Below are positions 25,626 through 34,197 of a stretch of DNA of 64,000 bases, piece by piece. The notes below the pieces were generated by a model, which saw only the letters and a list, made by a program, of their open reading frames with translations, was not told where the DNA came from and searched no databases. The stretch is from Microcoleus asticus IPMA8 (lineage in GTDB: Bacteria > Cyanobacteriota > Cyanobacteriia > Cyanobacteriales > Microcoleaceae). The DNA is taken from NCBI RefSeq assembly GCF_013179805.1, contig NZ_SRRZ01000012.1, positions 21,469-85,468 of the forward strand, in the 5' to 3' direction. The position numbers and the translations under genes are program-made. Numbering within the stretch: position 1 is the first letter of the stretch; every line of letters starts with the position of its first letter.

Positions 25626-26318
25626 TTAAATCTTAATCCCGGTAGCGTAAGTAAAATAGCTTTCTGTCACCTTAACTTCGGCTTTAAACCCGATTTTAGT
25701 TAATTTTTCTAAAAGCGAATCCGACTGGTAATAAACTTTATAAACTTGAAATTCTCGACCGTCATTTAACTTGCGATTTTGGGAAATACAGGTTTCATCC
25801 TTCAGAATATGATTTGTGGCTGAAGATGTTTCTTCAAATAAAGAGTCAACGATAAATACTTGTCCCCCAAAGCGAACCGATCGGTAAACTTTTCCCAAAA
25901 ATTCATCCACTAAAGTTGGGGGTACGTGAGAAAGCCAAAAAGCAAAGAAAACTAGATCGTACTCGCGATCGGGTTCCCATGAAAATAAATCGATCTGTCG
26001 GTAAGTAACTTGAGAAGCATTTAGCTTTTGGCGGTTAATTTCGATAACTTCTGGCGCGGCATCAAAAGCATCGAGTTCCTCGCCCACCTGCAAAAGTTCA
26101 GCAGTCCAAATACCCGTACCGCAAGCCAACTCTAAAACACTTGCAAATTTGCCAAGTTTATGGAAAGCACTTTTAACAACGGCAACCTGATTAAACCAAC
26201 GCTGGTTAATTTCCGCTCCGCGATCGTAACGACCTATTCTGTAAAACCATTCATCATATTCGCTAGCTCTGGCACGGTAGTAATCAACTTGTTCTTGGAG
26301 GTTTTCTCCAATTGTCAT
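25626..26318 (-). CDS. class I SAM-dependent methyltransferase
   Basis: A 230-residue methyltransferase: motif I is VLELACGTGIWTAELL, motif II acidic residue in EELDAFDAAPEVIE, motif IV is EYDLVFFAFWLSHVPP and motif V KVYRSVRFGGQVFIVDS. The ATG at 26318 is preceded by GAGGAAAGG with good spacing, whereas the longest open frame starting at 26396 would overlap the next gene's end and adds no conserved residues. The acceptor is unknown. It lies 220 bases upstream of the peptide-exporter-like gene on the same strand; that gap holds a GGGCAA...TTGCCC hairpin near 25489-25511. Confidence 0.85.
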   Translation of the reverse strand: MTIGENLQEQVDYYRARASEYDEWFYRIGRYDRGAEINQRWFNQVAVVKSAFHKLGKFASVLELACGTGIWTAELLQVGEELDAFDAAPEVIEINRQKLNASQVTYRQIDLFSWEPDREYDLVFFAFWLSHVPPTLVDEFLGKVYRSVRFGGQVFIVDSLFEETSSATNHILKDETCISQNRKLNDGREFQVYKVYYQSDSLLEKLTKIGFKAEVKVTESYFTYATGIKI

Positions 26319-26392
26319 GTTCCTTTCCTCATAGCTATATTTTGGTTTGCCAGTCATAAAGTTAAGCTTCGCATCCCCCACTAGGATGAATT

Positions 26393-26992
26393 TCATTCCT
26401 GTACTTCCGTTTCCTGGGTTTCAAATACAACCAGCTCATAAATATCGAGCATGGACATTTGCACTTCCATTGAAGCGAAGGAAACTATTGCTGATTCTCC
26501 CTCATATTCCCGAAACAACCATTCATTTGATTCTGTTTTAATATATTGTGCGACTAAAAACTCAGATTGATAGACTAACACATATTCACGGAATTCAGGG
26601 ATCGATCTATAAAACCGAAACTTATCCTCCCGATCGAAATTATTGGTAGGCTTAGAAAGCACTTCCACAATCAGCACAGGATTGAGTATTTCATCTTTCC
26701 GTCCCTCTGTGCAAACTAATTCTCCTCCAACTACCATCACATCTGGATAAGTCCCGCGTCGATACCGAGGAATCCACAACCGCAAATCGCTCATAAATGG
26801 TCTGGCATTCTTTCCCCGCAAAGCAGATTTTAAGAACGCATAAATATTACCGATTATCTGGCTGTGATTAATACTACCACCACTCATTTGTACAATTTCT
26901 CCATCGCGGTATTCATTTCTAAACTCAGCACTTTCCTCTAACTCCCGGTACTCATCTGGAGTATAAAACTTTTCTTTAGTTTGTACTAACAT
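26393..26992 (-). CDS. Uma2-family putative endonuclease
   Basis: A 199-residue Uma2 (DUF820) protein: YTPDEYRELEESAEFRNEYR with DGEIVQMSGGS, the acidic Asp in TYPDVMVVGG near residue 98 and the Glu in LIVEVLSKPTNNFD near 130, followed by KFRFYRSIPEFREYVLV. It shares the fold with the copy at 14165 but not close sequence, so the two are ancient paralogues or independent arrivals. No toxin, methylase or transposase neighbour is present. Confidence 0.87.
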   Translation of the reverse strand: MLVQTKEKFYTPDEYRELEESAEFRNEYRDGEIVQMSGGSINHSQIIGNIYAFLKSALRGKNARPFMSDLRLWIPRYRRGTYPDVMVVGGELVCTEGRKDEILNPVLIVEVLSKPTNNFDREDKFRFYRSIPEFREYVLVYQSEFLVAQYIKTESNEWLFREYEGESAIVSFASMEVQMSMLDIYELVVFETQETEVQE

Positions 26993-27072
26993 GGTTGCCT
27001 CTGCACTAAATTTTATCTGCGTTAATCTGCCTAAATCTGCGGTTAAAAATCATACTTGACAGTATATCACAA

Positions 27073-27110
27073 CAAAAAAGAAACGCCCAACTTCACAAAG
27101 TTAGGCGCTT
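27073..27110 (-). terminator. rho-independent terminator after ndhB
   Basis: On the minus strand AGCGCCTAACTT and AAGTTGGGCGTT pair through a TGTG loop and are followed by a T-rich run (TTCTTTTTTG). It lies 26 bases after the ndhB stop. Confidence 0.8.
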
Positions 27111-27135
27111 TTCAATATTGCAAAACCAGGTAAAC

Positions 27136-28707
27136 TTAATCCCGGTGAGACAACAAATTAGATTCAACTTTCGCAGCAGAAATCGGTATAACGTGACTCA
27201 ATGCTGACTGCAACAGGGGAGTTTTGATAACAGAATCGTTTGCTAAATTAAACAAAGGATTAGACAAAATGCCTGCCAAACTTGTCGCAACTAATGTGAG
27301 TACAACGCTGACCTGCAAAGGCCGCATTCCCTGAAGGTTCCAGCGAACTTCGGGATAATTTTTTACCGCATCTGACATCTCTTGAGGTTCCTTCACTACC
27401 ATCATCTTGACAACGCGGATGTAGTAGTAAATCGAAACCACGGTGGTAATTAATCCCAGGATAACTAAGCCGTAAAGTCCAGCTTGCCAGCCGGCCCAGA
27501 ACAGATAAATTTTGCCGAAAAATCCAGCCAGGGGCGGAATTCCGCCGAGAGAAAGCAGGCAAATACTCAACGTTAAAGTTAGCAGCGGGTCTTTTTGATA
27601 CAAACCCGAGTATTCGCTAATTTGGTCGGTTCCAGTCCGCAGGGAGAACAGAATGATGCAGGCGAAAGCGCCCAAGTTCATGAACAGGTAAACCAACAGA
27701 TAAAATATCATGCTGGAGTAACCGGCTTCTGTTCCTGCAACCAAACCAATCATTACAAAACCGGCTTGCCCGATCGACGAATAAGCCAAAAGCCGCTTCA
27801 TGCTAGTCTGGGCGAGGGCAACCACATTGCCCAACACCATGCTGAGAATGGCTAAGGCCGTGAATACGAAGTGCCACTGTGCGGTAAGTGCGGGGAAAGC
27901 AGTTGTTAACAAGCGGATTGCTAGGGCAAAACCGGCGGCTTTGGAACCGACAGAAAGGAAGGCAACAACGGGTGTAGGAGAACCTTCGTAAACGTCAGGA
28001 GTCCATTGGTGGAAGGGAACCGCAGAGATTTTGAAGGCGATTCCGGCGATCGCAAAAACCAAAGCAATCACCAAACCGAGAGATTGACCTTCATTCACAG
28101 TAGAAAGGTTAGCTGCGATCGCACTCAGCTTAGTTTCGCCGCCAGACAACCCGTACAACAGCGAAATACCGTAGAGAAACACCGCCGAAGAAGATGCACC
28201 AATTAACAGATATTTCAAAGCAGCTTCATTGGAACGCGGGTCGCGTTTTGTGTAACCAGTCAGCAAATAAGACGAGATACTCAGAGTTTCCAACGAAATA
28301 AAAATCATCACCAATTCATCAGCGCCGCTGAGGAACATTCCCCCCAAAGTAGCGCTGAGCAAAATGCCGATAAATTCCGCTAAAGCAGTACCCGTTTGCA
28401 GTACATAGCGGACGGATATCAAAATAGTGACAGCCGCAGTCAAAGCGATAATTCCGCGAAACAGTAAACTCAAGGCATCGCTGTTAAAACCGCCCAGAAA
28501 CGAGATGGTATCCGTGTTATCCCACTGCAAACATAAAGCAGCGACGGCGGCCAGCAAACCCGCAACGGCAACGTAGGGAGTCCAACCCGAGGAACTGCGG
28601 CCTACGATTAAATCGCCGACGAGAACAACCAAGAGGGTGATGATGACAATTCCCTCCGGTAAGATAGTTCCAGCATTTAGCTGGGCGGCAAGAGTAGCAA
28701 AATCCAT
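27136..28707 (-). CDS. ndhB: NAD(P)H-quinone oxidoreductase subunit 2 (NdhB)
   Basis: A 523-residue integral membrane protein with about fourteen hydrophobic segments, the antiporter-like proton-pumping subunit NdhB of the cyanobacterial NDH-1 complex in the thylakoid membrane. The start MDFATLAAQLNAGTILPEGI is the typical one, so the ATG at 28707 is chosen; the open frame continues upstream to 28908 without conserved residues. Conserved motifs include EALKYLLIGASSSAVFLYG, FKISAVPFHQWTPDVYEGSP and LAYSSIGQAGFVMIGL, with the Lys/Glu residues of the proton path. NDH-1 feeds electrons into plastoquinone and, with special subunits, drives cyclic flow and CO2 uptake. The gene stands alone, as usual, with a terminator behind it. 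Confidence 0.95.
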   Translation of the reverse strand: MDFATLAAQLNAGTILPEGIVIITLLVVLVGDLIVGRSSSGWTPYVAVAGLLAAVAALCLQWDNTDTISFLGGFNSDALSLLFRGIIALTAAVTILISVRYVLQTGTALAEFIGILLSATLGGMFLSGADELVMIFISLETLSISSYLLTGYTKRDPRSNEAALKYLLIGASSSAVFLYGISLLYGLSGGETKLSAIAANLSTVNEGQSLGLVIALVFAIAGIAFKISAVPFHQWTPDVYEGSPTPVVAFLSVGSKAAGFALAIRLLTTAFPALTAQWHFVFTALAILSMVLGNVVALAQTSMKRLLAYSSIGQAGFVMIGLVAGTEAGYSSMIFYLLVYLFMNLGAFACIILFSLRTGTDQISEYSGLYQKDPLLTLTLSICLLSLGGIPPLAGFFGKIYLFWAGWQAGLYGLVILGLITTVVSIYYYIRVVKMMVVKEPQEMSDAVKNYPEVRWNLQGMRPLQVSVVLTLVATSLAGILSNPLFNLANDSVIKTPLLQSALSHVIPISAAKVESNLLSHRD

Positions 28708-28894
28708 ATTTTCACGCAGGTTGGGTAGTACAAGCCGCAAAGGCTGTAATGGGCAGCGAACTCGTAAAAATTCTTTACCAAACACAGATTGTAGCGGATT
28801 AGAGCTTCGCGAGCCGAGTTGAGCGGGTGTTTGTTGCGGGGGAGTGGATACTCGGTAGCGGTTTTGCATACATTTGCGGGCATTGTAGAGATTG

Positions 28895-29042
28895 CTGACC
28901 GAAAGCATCCAGGATACAAGCCCCCGGATTCATCCGTCCAGAAATAAAAAACCTGTATCCGATAAAGGAGCCCCCGAATTTATCCGTGGGGTCAATCCTT
29001 CAATTCTTTAATCTAAAATCTAAAATCTAAAATCTAAAATCG
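28895..29042 (+). repeat. ~150 bp dispersed repeat, copy A
   Basis: 148 bases matching, in reverse orientation and with few changes, 59068-59222. It begins CTGACCGAAAGCATCC, contains GGATACA...TGTATCC as inverted repeat, CGGATTCATCCG, and CCCCCGAATTTATCCGTGGG, and ends with four TAAAATC heptads. It lies in the 414-base gap between ndhB and the next gene. Confidence 0.85.
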
Positions 29043-29121
29043 ATTGACTGATGTCACCGGCGGCTATCGTCGCGATCGACCATAACTGCCACAATGTAGA
29101 AAGTTAAACCAGTAATTCGGC

Positions 29122-29337
29122 ATGACTGACTCGCTAAGTGCCTACAAACAGCAGATTCTCAATGACTTCAACAACCGTCGCGACTACGAGAATGAATTTC
29201 ACAAACAGGCTGCAACTCGGTTAGTAAAATTGATAAAAGTGCGATCGAGCCAGCAAGTTCTAGATATCGCCACCGGAACAGGTTTAGCGGCGATTGCGCA
29301 GGATGCACTTAGGTCGATCGGGCTTAAGAAAATATGA
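29122..29337 (+). pseudogene. truncated SAM methyltransferase
   Basis: 71 codons encode the N-terminus of a UbiE-like methyltransferase: a helical leader FNNRRDYENEFHKQAATRLV and motif I VLDIATGTGLAAIA. The sequence then ends after QDALRSIGLKKI; the remaining four strands of the Rossmann fold and all later motifs are missing. A deletion joined to unrelated DNA, or to the end of the same gene, is the simplest explanation. The stop overlaps an upstream ATG of the following open frame (29334), but the real start of that gene is probably 29373. Confidence 0.7.
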
Positions 29338-29372
29338 GTCGCCTTTTCTACACCAGGAATGCTCTATATAGT

Positions 29373-30365
29373 ATGTCTAAACCACTCAATTACATCTGTA
29401 TTTTTATTATTACTTGCTGGCTGCTGTTTGCTTGTCATTTTCGGGAGCCTCTAAAAGTAAAACGTCCTCCCCTAAAAGTATCTTGTGTTCCTTTTGTTGG
29501 CTATACACCTCTCATCATTGCTCAAGAGAAAGGATTCTTCAAAGCGCAAGGAATAGACGTGGAACTGAGCTATGTAGACTACTCACAATTGCAAGACGCG
29601 GATTTCAGTGCAGGGAAGTATGATGGGATCGGATTGACCTTGGGAGATTTTATGATCTTGAGTGCCACAAATCCTGATATCCAAGCTGTGATGGTTGTGG
29701 ATGAATCGACAGGTGCAGATGTGGTAGTCGCGCAATCGGAGATTAAAACAATCCCTAACTTGAAAGGAAAAAAACTTGGTACACATCTAGGCAGTTTTAG
29801 CGAAGTCTTCGTTACTGAGATGTTGAAAACCTCTAAGCTGACGAGCGATGATGTTAGGCTGGTTAAAGTCGAGGCTTTAGAAGTTCCCGAGCGCTTACAA
29901 AACAATACTATCCAAGCAGGACACACTTGGGAACCGCATCTTTCTGAAGCATTAAAATTAGGGGCGCATATCCTGTTTACCAGCAAACAAACCCCTGGCT
30001 TAATTTTAGATTTGCTCGCGTTTCGGGGTGAGACCATACGCGATCGCCCCGAAGATATTCGCGCCTTTGTGCGAGGCTGGCTTCAAGGCTTGTCATATTG
30101 GGAAGCAAATATTCCCGAAGGAAACGAGATCGTGAGCAAAGCGTTGAATATTCCCAGCAAGACAGTCTCTTTCGAGGGAATAGACCTCACTGACTTTGCA
30201 GAAAATCAAAAGTTCTTTCAATCAGACAGTCCTAATTATATCTACAAAACCGCCAAGAAATATGCGGACTTTTTTATTCGCGCTGGCAATGTGACGCGCC
30301 TTCCCAATCTAGAAACCTTGTTCAATTCTTCTTTCTTAACCCCCCCTCCTAGTCTGAAACCATGA
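29373..30365 (+). CDS. NMT1/SsuA-like substrate-binding lipoprotein, copy 1
   Basis: A 330-residue periplasmic binding protein of the NMT1/THI5-SsuA type: FVGYTPLIIAQEKGFFKAQG near the start, IGLTLGDFMILSATNPDIQA in the hinge region and GKKLGTHLGSFSEVFV. The ATG at 29373 gives a signal peptide with lipobox LLFAC and Cys at residue 21, exactly as in copy 2; the upstream ATG at 29334 is less likely. Such proteins normally feed nitrate, sulfonate or thiamine precursors to an ABC permease, yet no permease or ATPase gene is adjacent. Instead copy 2 and a membrane phosphatase follow with four-base overlaps, suggesting a sensing role. Confidence 0.85.
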   Translation: MSKPLNYICIFIITCWLLFACHFREPLKVKRPPLKVSCVPFVGYTPLIIAQEKGFFKAQGIDVELSYVDYSQLQDADFSAGKYDGIGLTLGDFMILSATNPDIQAVMVVDESTGADVVVAQSEIKTIPNLKGKKLGTHLGSFSEVFVTEMLKTSKLTSDDVRLVKVEALEVPERLQNNTIQAGHTWEPHLSEALKLGAHILFTSKQTPGLILDLLAFRGETIRDRPEDIRAFVRGWLQGLSYWEANIPEGNEIVSKALNIPSKTVSFEGIDLTDFAENQKFFQSDSPNYIYKTAKKYADFFIRAGNVTRLPNLETLFNSSFLTPPPSLKP

Positions 30366-31354
30366 AGCGCTTCTTTTTCAACAGCATCTTTATTATTATT
30401 ACCTGCTGGCTGCTGTTTTCTTGTCATTCTCCGGAATCTCTAAAAGTAAAACGTCCTCCCCTGAAAGTAAGTTTTATCTCTTTTGTTGGCCATATGCCTG
30501 GCATCATTGCTCAAGAGAAAGGATTCTTCAAAGCGCAAGGGATAGACGTGGAACTGAGCTATGTAGACTACTTACAATTGCAACAAGCAGATTTCAGTGC
30601 AGGGAAGTATGATGGGATTGGATTAACCTTGGGAGATTTCATGATCTTGAGTGCCACAAATCCTGATATCCAAGCTGTGATGGTTGTGGATGAATCGACA
30701 GGTGCAGATGTGGTAGTCGCGCAATCGGAGATTAAAACAATTCTTAACTTGAAAGGAAAAAAGCTTGGTGCAAATCTAGGCGGCTTTAGCGAAGTCTTCG
30801 TTACTGAGATGTTGAAAATCTCTAAGCTGACGAGCGATGATGTTAGCCTGGTTAAAGTTGATGGTTTACAAGTTCCCCAGCGCTTACAAAACAATGCTAT
30901 CCAAGCAGGGCACACTTGGGAACCGCATATTTCTGAATCATTAAAATTAGGAGCAAAAATTTTGTTTACAAGCAAACAAACCCCAGGCTTAATTTTGGAT
31001 TTGCTCGCGTTTCGGGGTGAGGCCATACGCGATCGCCCCGAAGATGTTCGCGCCTTTGTGCGAGGCTGGCTTCAAGGCTTGTCATATTGGGAAGCCAATA
31101 TTCCCGAAGGAAACGAGATCGTGAGCAAAGCGTTGAATATTCCCAGCAAGACAATCTCTTTCGAGGGAATAGACCTCACTAACTTTGCAGAAAATCAAAA
31201 GTTCTTTCAATCAGACAGTCCTAATTATATCTACAAAACCGCCAAGAAATATGCGGACTTTTTTATTCGCGCTGGCAATGTGACGCGCCTTCCCAATCTA
31301 GAAACCTTGTTCAATTCTTCTTTCTTAACCCCCCTTCCTAGTCTGAAACCATGA
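30362..31354 (+). CDS. NMT1/SsuA-like substrate-binding lipoprotein, copy 2 (recent duplicate)
   Basis: A 330-residue protein almost identical to copy 1 along most of its length, including GFFKAQGIDVELSYVDY and the C-terminal SPNYIYKTAKKYADFFIRAG. Differences cluster near the start and in residues 130-200. Lipobox LLFSC with Cys21 predicts a lipoprotein. Its first nine residues, MKRFFFNSI, are not those of copy 1 but match the start of the downstream phosphatase (MKRSFFNSI). The gene is thus a tandem duplicate whose 5' end was taken from the phosphatase gene. It overlaps copy 1 and the phosphatase by ATGA at each end. Confidence 0.87.
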   Translation: MKRFFFNSIFIIITCWLLFSCHSPESLKVKRPPLKVSFISFVGHMPGIIAQEKGFFKAQGIDVELSYVDYLQLQQADFSAGKYDGIGLTLGDFMILSATNPDIQAVMVVDESTGADVVVAQSEIKTILNLKGKKLGANLGGFSEVFVTEMLKISKLTSDDVSLVKVDGLQVPQRLQNNAIQAGHTWEPHISESLKLGAKILFTSKQTPGLILDLLAFRGEAIRDRPEDVRAFVRGWLQGLSYWEANIPEGNEIVSKALNIPSKTISFEGIDLTNFAENQKFFQSDSPNYIYKTAKKYADFFIRAGNVTRLPNLETLFNSSFLTPLPSLKP

Positions 31355-33474
31355 AGCGCTCCTTTTTCAACAGCATTCGTACAAAGTTAATCGTGTCGTT
31401 TCTCGTCGTTGCTCTGATTCCATTGCTGCTGTTAGCATTTATAGACAAACATACAACTGAAAATGCCTTGACCGACAACGCACGACAAGCCCTATCTGCT
31501 GAGGCTAACGAAACCGCTAACAGAATAGATGGGTTTATCGATGCGAATCTCAATGCCGTGCGCGTAGAAGCGATTTTACCAGGTTTGGCTGCCTATCTGG
31601 GCCTACCTCCAGAACGGCGAAATGGTAGTCCCCAAGAGATGTTAGCGACTGAAACCTTAACCAGGCTCAGTCGCAAAGATATGCTTAATATTATCTCCTA
31701 TGCCTTGCTCAACTTAAAGGGACGGAATGTACTCGATACGAATACACCGGATGTTGGACGAGATGAATCCGGTCAAGATTACTTCCAAGAACCGCTCAAA
31801 ATTCAACGACCTTTTGTTTCTAGTATTAGGCAATCGCCGACAATTCCCAACCTAGTTACGCTTTTTTTTAGCAGTCCTGTTCGCGATGCGAAGGGAAATA
31901 CATTGGGTGTATTGCGGGTGACATACAATGCCACATCTGTCCAGCAGTTGGTGACTAGGGAAACTGAACACGCACGTGCGAAATCGTTAGCAGTTCTTTT
32001 AGATGAGCACTATATTCATCTGGCACATAGCACTAAACCCGAACTCCTTTTCAAATCGATTGTGCCTTTGTCACCCAATGTTGTAGCTAAACTGCAACGC
32101 GAAGGGCGTTTGCCTAAGAATCTAACGAAAGAACTTGCAATCAATTTGCCCGACCTCAAGCAAGCATTAGAAACTAAACAGCCTTATCTAACCACACGAT
32201 TGGCAGCTACGGGTAATAATGAGTTGAGCCTTTTAGCGATCGCCCACCTGAAACATCAACGTTGGTCAGTCGTTTTCGCACAGCCGATTGCCGTTGCCCT
32301 AGCACCTGTAGAAAAACAAATACGCGATGCACTTGTTTTATTAGCAATCATCGCCGGAATTGTAACTATCATCGCTTTTGCGATCGCACAACTATTAACA
32401 AAGCCTCTGATTGACCTCACCCAAGCGGTTGCCCAGTTTACGGCGGGTTACTTAGACATCCGTGTGAAGATGCGATCGCAAGACGAAATCGGTCTGCTGG
32501 CACGATCCTTCAACAGCATGGCGAGGCAACTCCAAGAATCCTTTGAAACCCTGGAAGACAAAGTTAAAGAACGAACAGCAGAACTCGCTAATGCTAATGA
32601 GGAAATCATTGCCCTCAACGACAAACTCAAAGTAGACAACCTCCGCTTAGGTGCAGAATTGAATGTGGCGCGTCAGATCCAGCAAATGATTTTGCCCAAC
32701 CCTGAGGAACTGGAAATTGACGGACTAGATATCGCCGGATACATGGAACCCGCCGATGAAGTAGGAGGTGACTACTACGACGTGCTACAGATCGATGGTA
32801 TTGTCACACTGGCTATCGGTGATGTCACCGGACACGGCCTGGAAAGCGGCATTCTGATGCTGATGGCGCAAACCTCAGTTCGCACTCTGCAAGAGATTCG
32901 TGAACTCGACCCCGTTCGATTCCTGGATGTACTCAACCGTACCCTCTACAAAAACGTGCAGCGCATGAATTCTGAAAAAAGTCTGACGCTGGCGATTTTG
33001 AGCTACTCCGAAGGACTGATCAGCATCAGCGGCCAGCATGAAGAAACGCTAGTGGTGCGAAAAAATGGAGAGGTTGAGCGCATCGACACGATGGATTTAG
33101 GCTTGCCGATCGCTTTAGATGATGATATCGCACGCTTCATCAGTCACATCCTGATTGAGCTAGAACCTGGAGATGGCGTGGTGCTATATACGGATGGCAT
33201 TCCAGAAGCCTATAACATCGGTAAAAAGCAGTATGGACTTAAGCAACTCTGTGAAGTGATCGGTCAAAATTGGCACAAGTCTGCTGCAGAAGTTAAGGAT
33301 GCGGTGATTGTAGATGTACGGCAACATATCGGTAAGCAGAAAGTGTTTGATGATATTACGTTGCTAGTCTTTAAGCGGCAGGCGGACGTTACTGAAAAGG
33401 GAAATTTAGTTAATAATATCAGTTCTCCAAAACTATGCTACAATCAAGCTGAAAGTTTGAGGAATACTTTATGA
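31351..33474 (+). CDS. membrane SpoIIE/RsbU-type protein phosphatase with extracytoplasmic sensor and HAMP
   Basis: A 707-residue protein. Order: membrane helix (about 10-32), periplasmic dCACHE-like sensor (about 35-315), second helix (about 325-350), HAMP (LLTKPLIDLTQAVAQFTAGY), a short coiled coil (VKERTAELANANEEIIALND), then a PPM/SpoIIE phosphatase domain with the metal-binding EVGGDYYD, GDVTGHGLESG, LYTDGIPEA and FDDITLLV. It would dephosphorylate an anti-sigma-factor antagonist (STAS) or similar partner when its sensor is engaged. The domain normally ends after LLVFKR; here about 30 further residues follow, encoded by the left flank of an inserted IS630 relic. It starts inside the stop of copy 2 of the binding protein. 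Confidence 0.9.
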   Translation: MKRSFFNSIRTKLIVSFLVVALIPLLLLAFIDKHTTENALTDNARQALSAEANETANRIDGFIDANLNAVRVEAILPGLAAYLGLPPERRNGSPQEMLATETLTRLSRKDMLNIISYALLNLKGRNVLDTNTPDVGRDESGQDYFQEPLKIQRPFVSSIRQSPTIPNLVTLFFSSPVRDAKGNTLGVLRVTYNATSVQQLVTRETEHARAKSLAVLLDEHYIHLAHSTKPELLFKSIVPLSPNVVAKLQREGRLPKNLTKELAINLPDLKQALETKQPYLTTRLAATGNNELSLLAIAHLKHQRWSVVFAQPIAVALAPVEKQIRDALVLLAIIAGIVTIIAFAIAQLLTKPLIDLTQAVAQFTAGYLDIRVKMRSQDEIGLLARSFNSMARQLQESFETLEDKVKERTAELANANEEIIALNDKLKVDNLRLGAELNVARQIQQMILPNPEELEIDGLDIAGYMEPADEVGGDYYDVLQIDGIVTLAIGDVTGHGLESGILMLMAQTSVRTLQEIRELDPVRFLDVLNRTLYKNVQRMNSEKSLTLAILSYSEGLISISGQHEETLVVRKNGEVERIDTMDLGLPIALDDDIARFISHILIELEPGDGVVLYTDGIPEAYNIGKKQYGLKQLCEVIGQNWHKSAAEVKDAVIVDVRQHIGKQKVFDDITLLVFKRQADVTEKGNLVNNISSPKLCYNQAESLRNTL

Positions 33475-33986
33475 AAGTAAACTACCAAGAAAGAATTGAT
33501 TTAACAGCAGACGAGTTAAAAAAAATTCTGTCGCAGGAGCGAACTCTAGCTAATCGACAAAAAATTCAGGCACTTTATTGGTTAAAAGCTGGAGCGAGTC
33601 AAAGCCTTACAGATGTAGCTGAACGTTTAGGTGTACATAGAATTACTGTACATAGATGGTTAAAACAATATATGGCGGGCGGTCTGTCAGAACTGTTAAA
33701 AATACGCCAACCAACTGGTAGACCCAGAGTAATTCCCTCAGCGGTAATAGCCGGACTTTCACAAAAATTAAGTGAAGAATCCTGTGATTTTAAGACTTAT
33801 AAAGAAATCGGTCAATGGGTAGAAGATAACTATCACGTATCAGTTAAATATCAAACATTACACAAGCAATTACACTATCGCATGAAAGCCAAATTAAAGC
33901 TATCGAAGCCTGTGAATAACGAAAAAGCTCAGGATGCCGACATCGAGCTGAAAATAAAAAAAGCTCAAGAAAATTCCTCAAAGTAG
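33471..33986 (+). CDS. IS630-family transposase, N-terminal half (HTH), remnant
   Basis: A 171-residue open frame equal to the first half of an IS630-type transposase: RQKIQALYWLKAGASQSLTD, the helix-turn-helix DVAERLGVHRITVHRWLKQY, and the winged part RPRVIPSAVIAGLSQKLSEE. The DDE catalytic half is not in this frame. It overlaps the phosphatase stop by ATGA; a likely -10 element (TATGCTACAAT) stands about 35 bases upstream. It is probably a DNA-binding fragment without transposase activity. Confidence 0.75.
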   Translation: MKVNYQERIDLTADELKKILSQERTLANRQKIQALYWLKAGASQSLTDVAERLGVHRITVHRWLKQYMAGGLSELLKIRQPTGRPRVIPSAVIAGLSQKLSEESCDFKTYKEIGQWVEDNYHVSVKYQTLHKQLHYRMKAKLKLSKPVNNEKAQDADIELKIKKAQENSSK

Positions 33987-34145
33987 CTTGATGGTTAGAG
34001 TCGACTACCGCAAATCCCGCAAAAAAATAAACTCAAATGTTGGTTGCAAGATGAAACTAGAATAAATTTGCTTAAAAATAATTGAAAAAAACAAGATTAC
34101 AGCTTTTGGAGTCAAACCAATAGGTAAAGTGAAATGGAATTTTCT
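33471..34145 (+). mobile_element. decayed IS630-family insertion sequence
   Basis: After the intact N-terminal half, traces of the catalytic half occur in shifted frames: CWLQDETRINL at 34038-34070, the first catalytic Asp region of the DDE domain, and KITAFGVKPIGKVKWNF at 34093-34143. Stops separate them, and the remainder of the domain is missing. Confidence 0.7.
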
Positions 34146-34197
34146 CATGTTATTATTTATATGGACAGTTACCCCACAAACCTGATAAATACTATAC

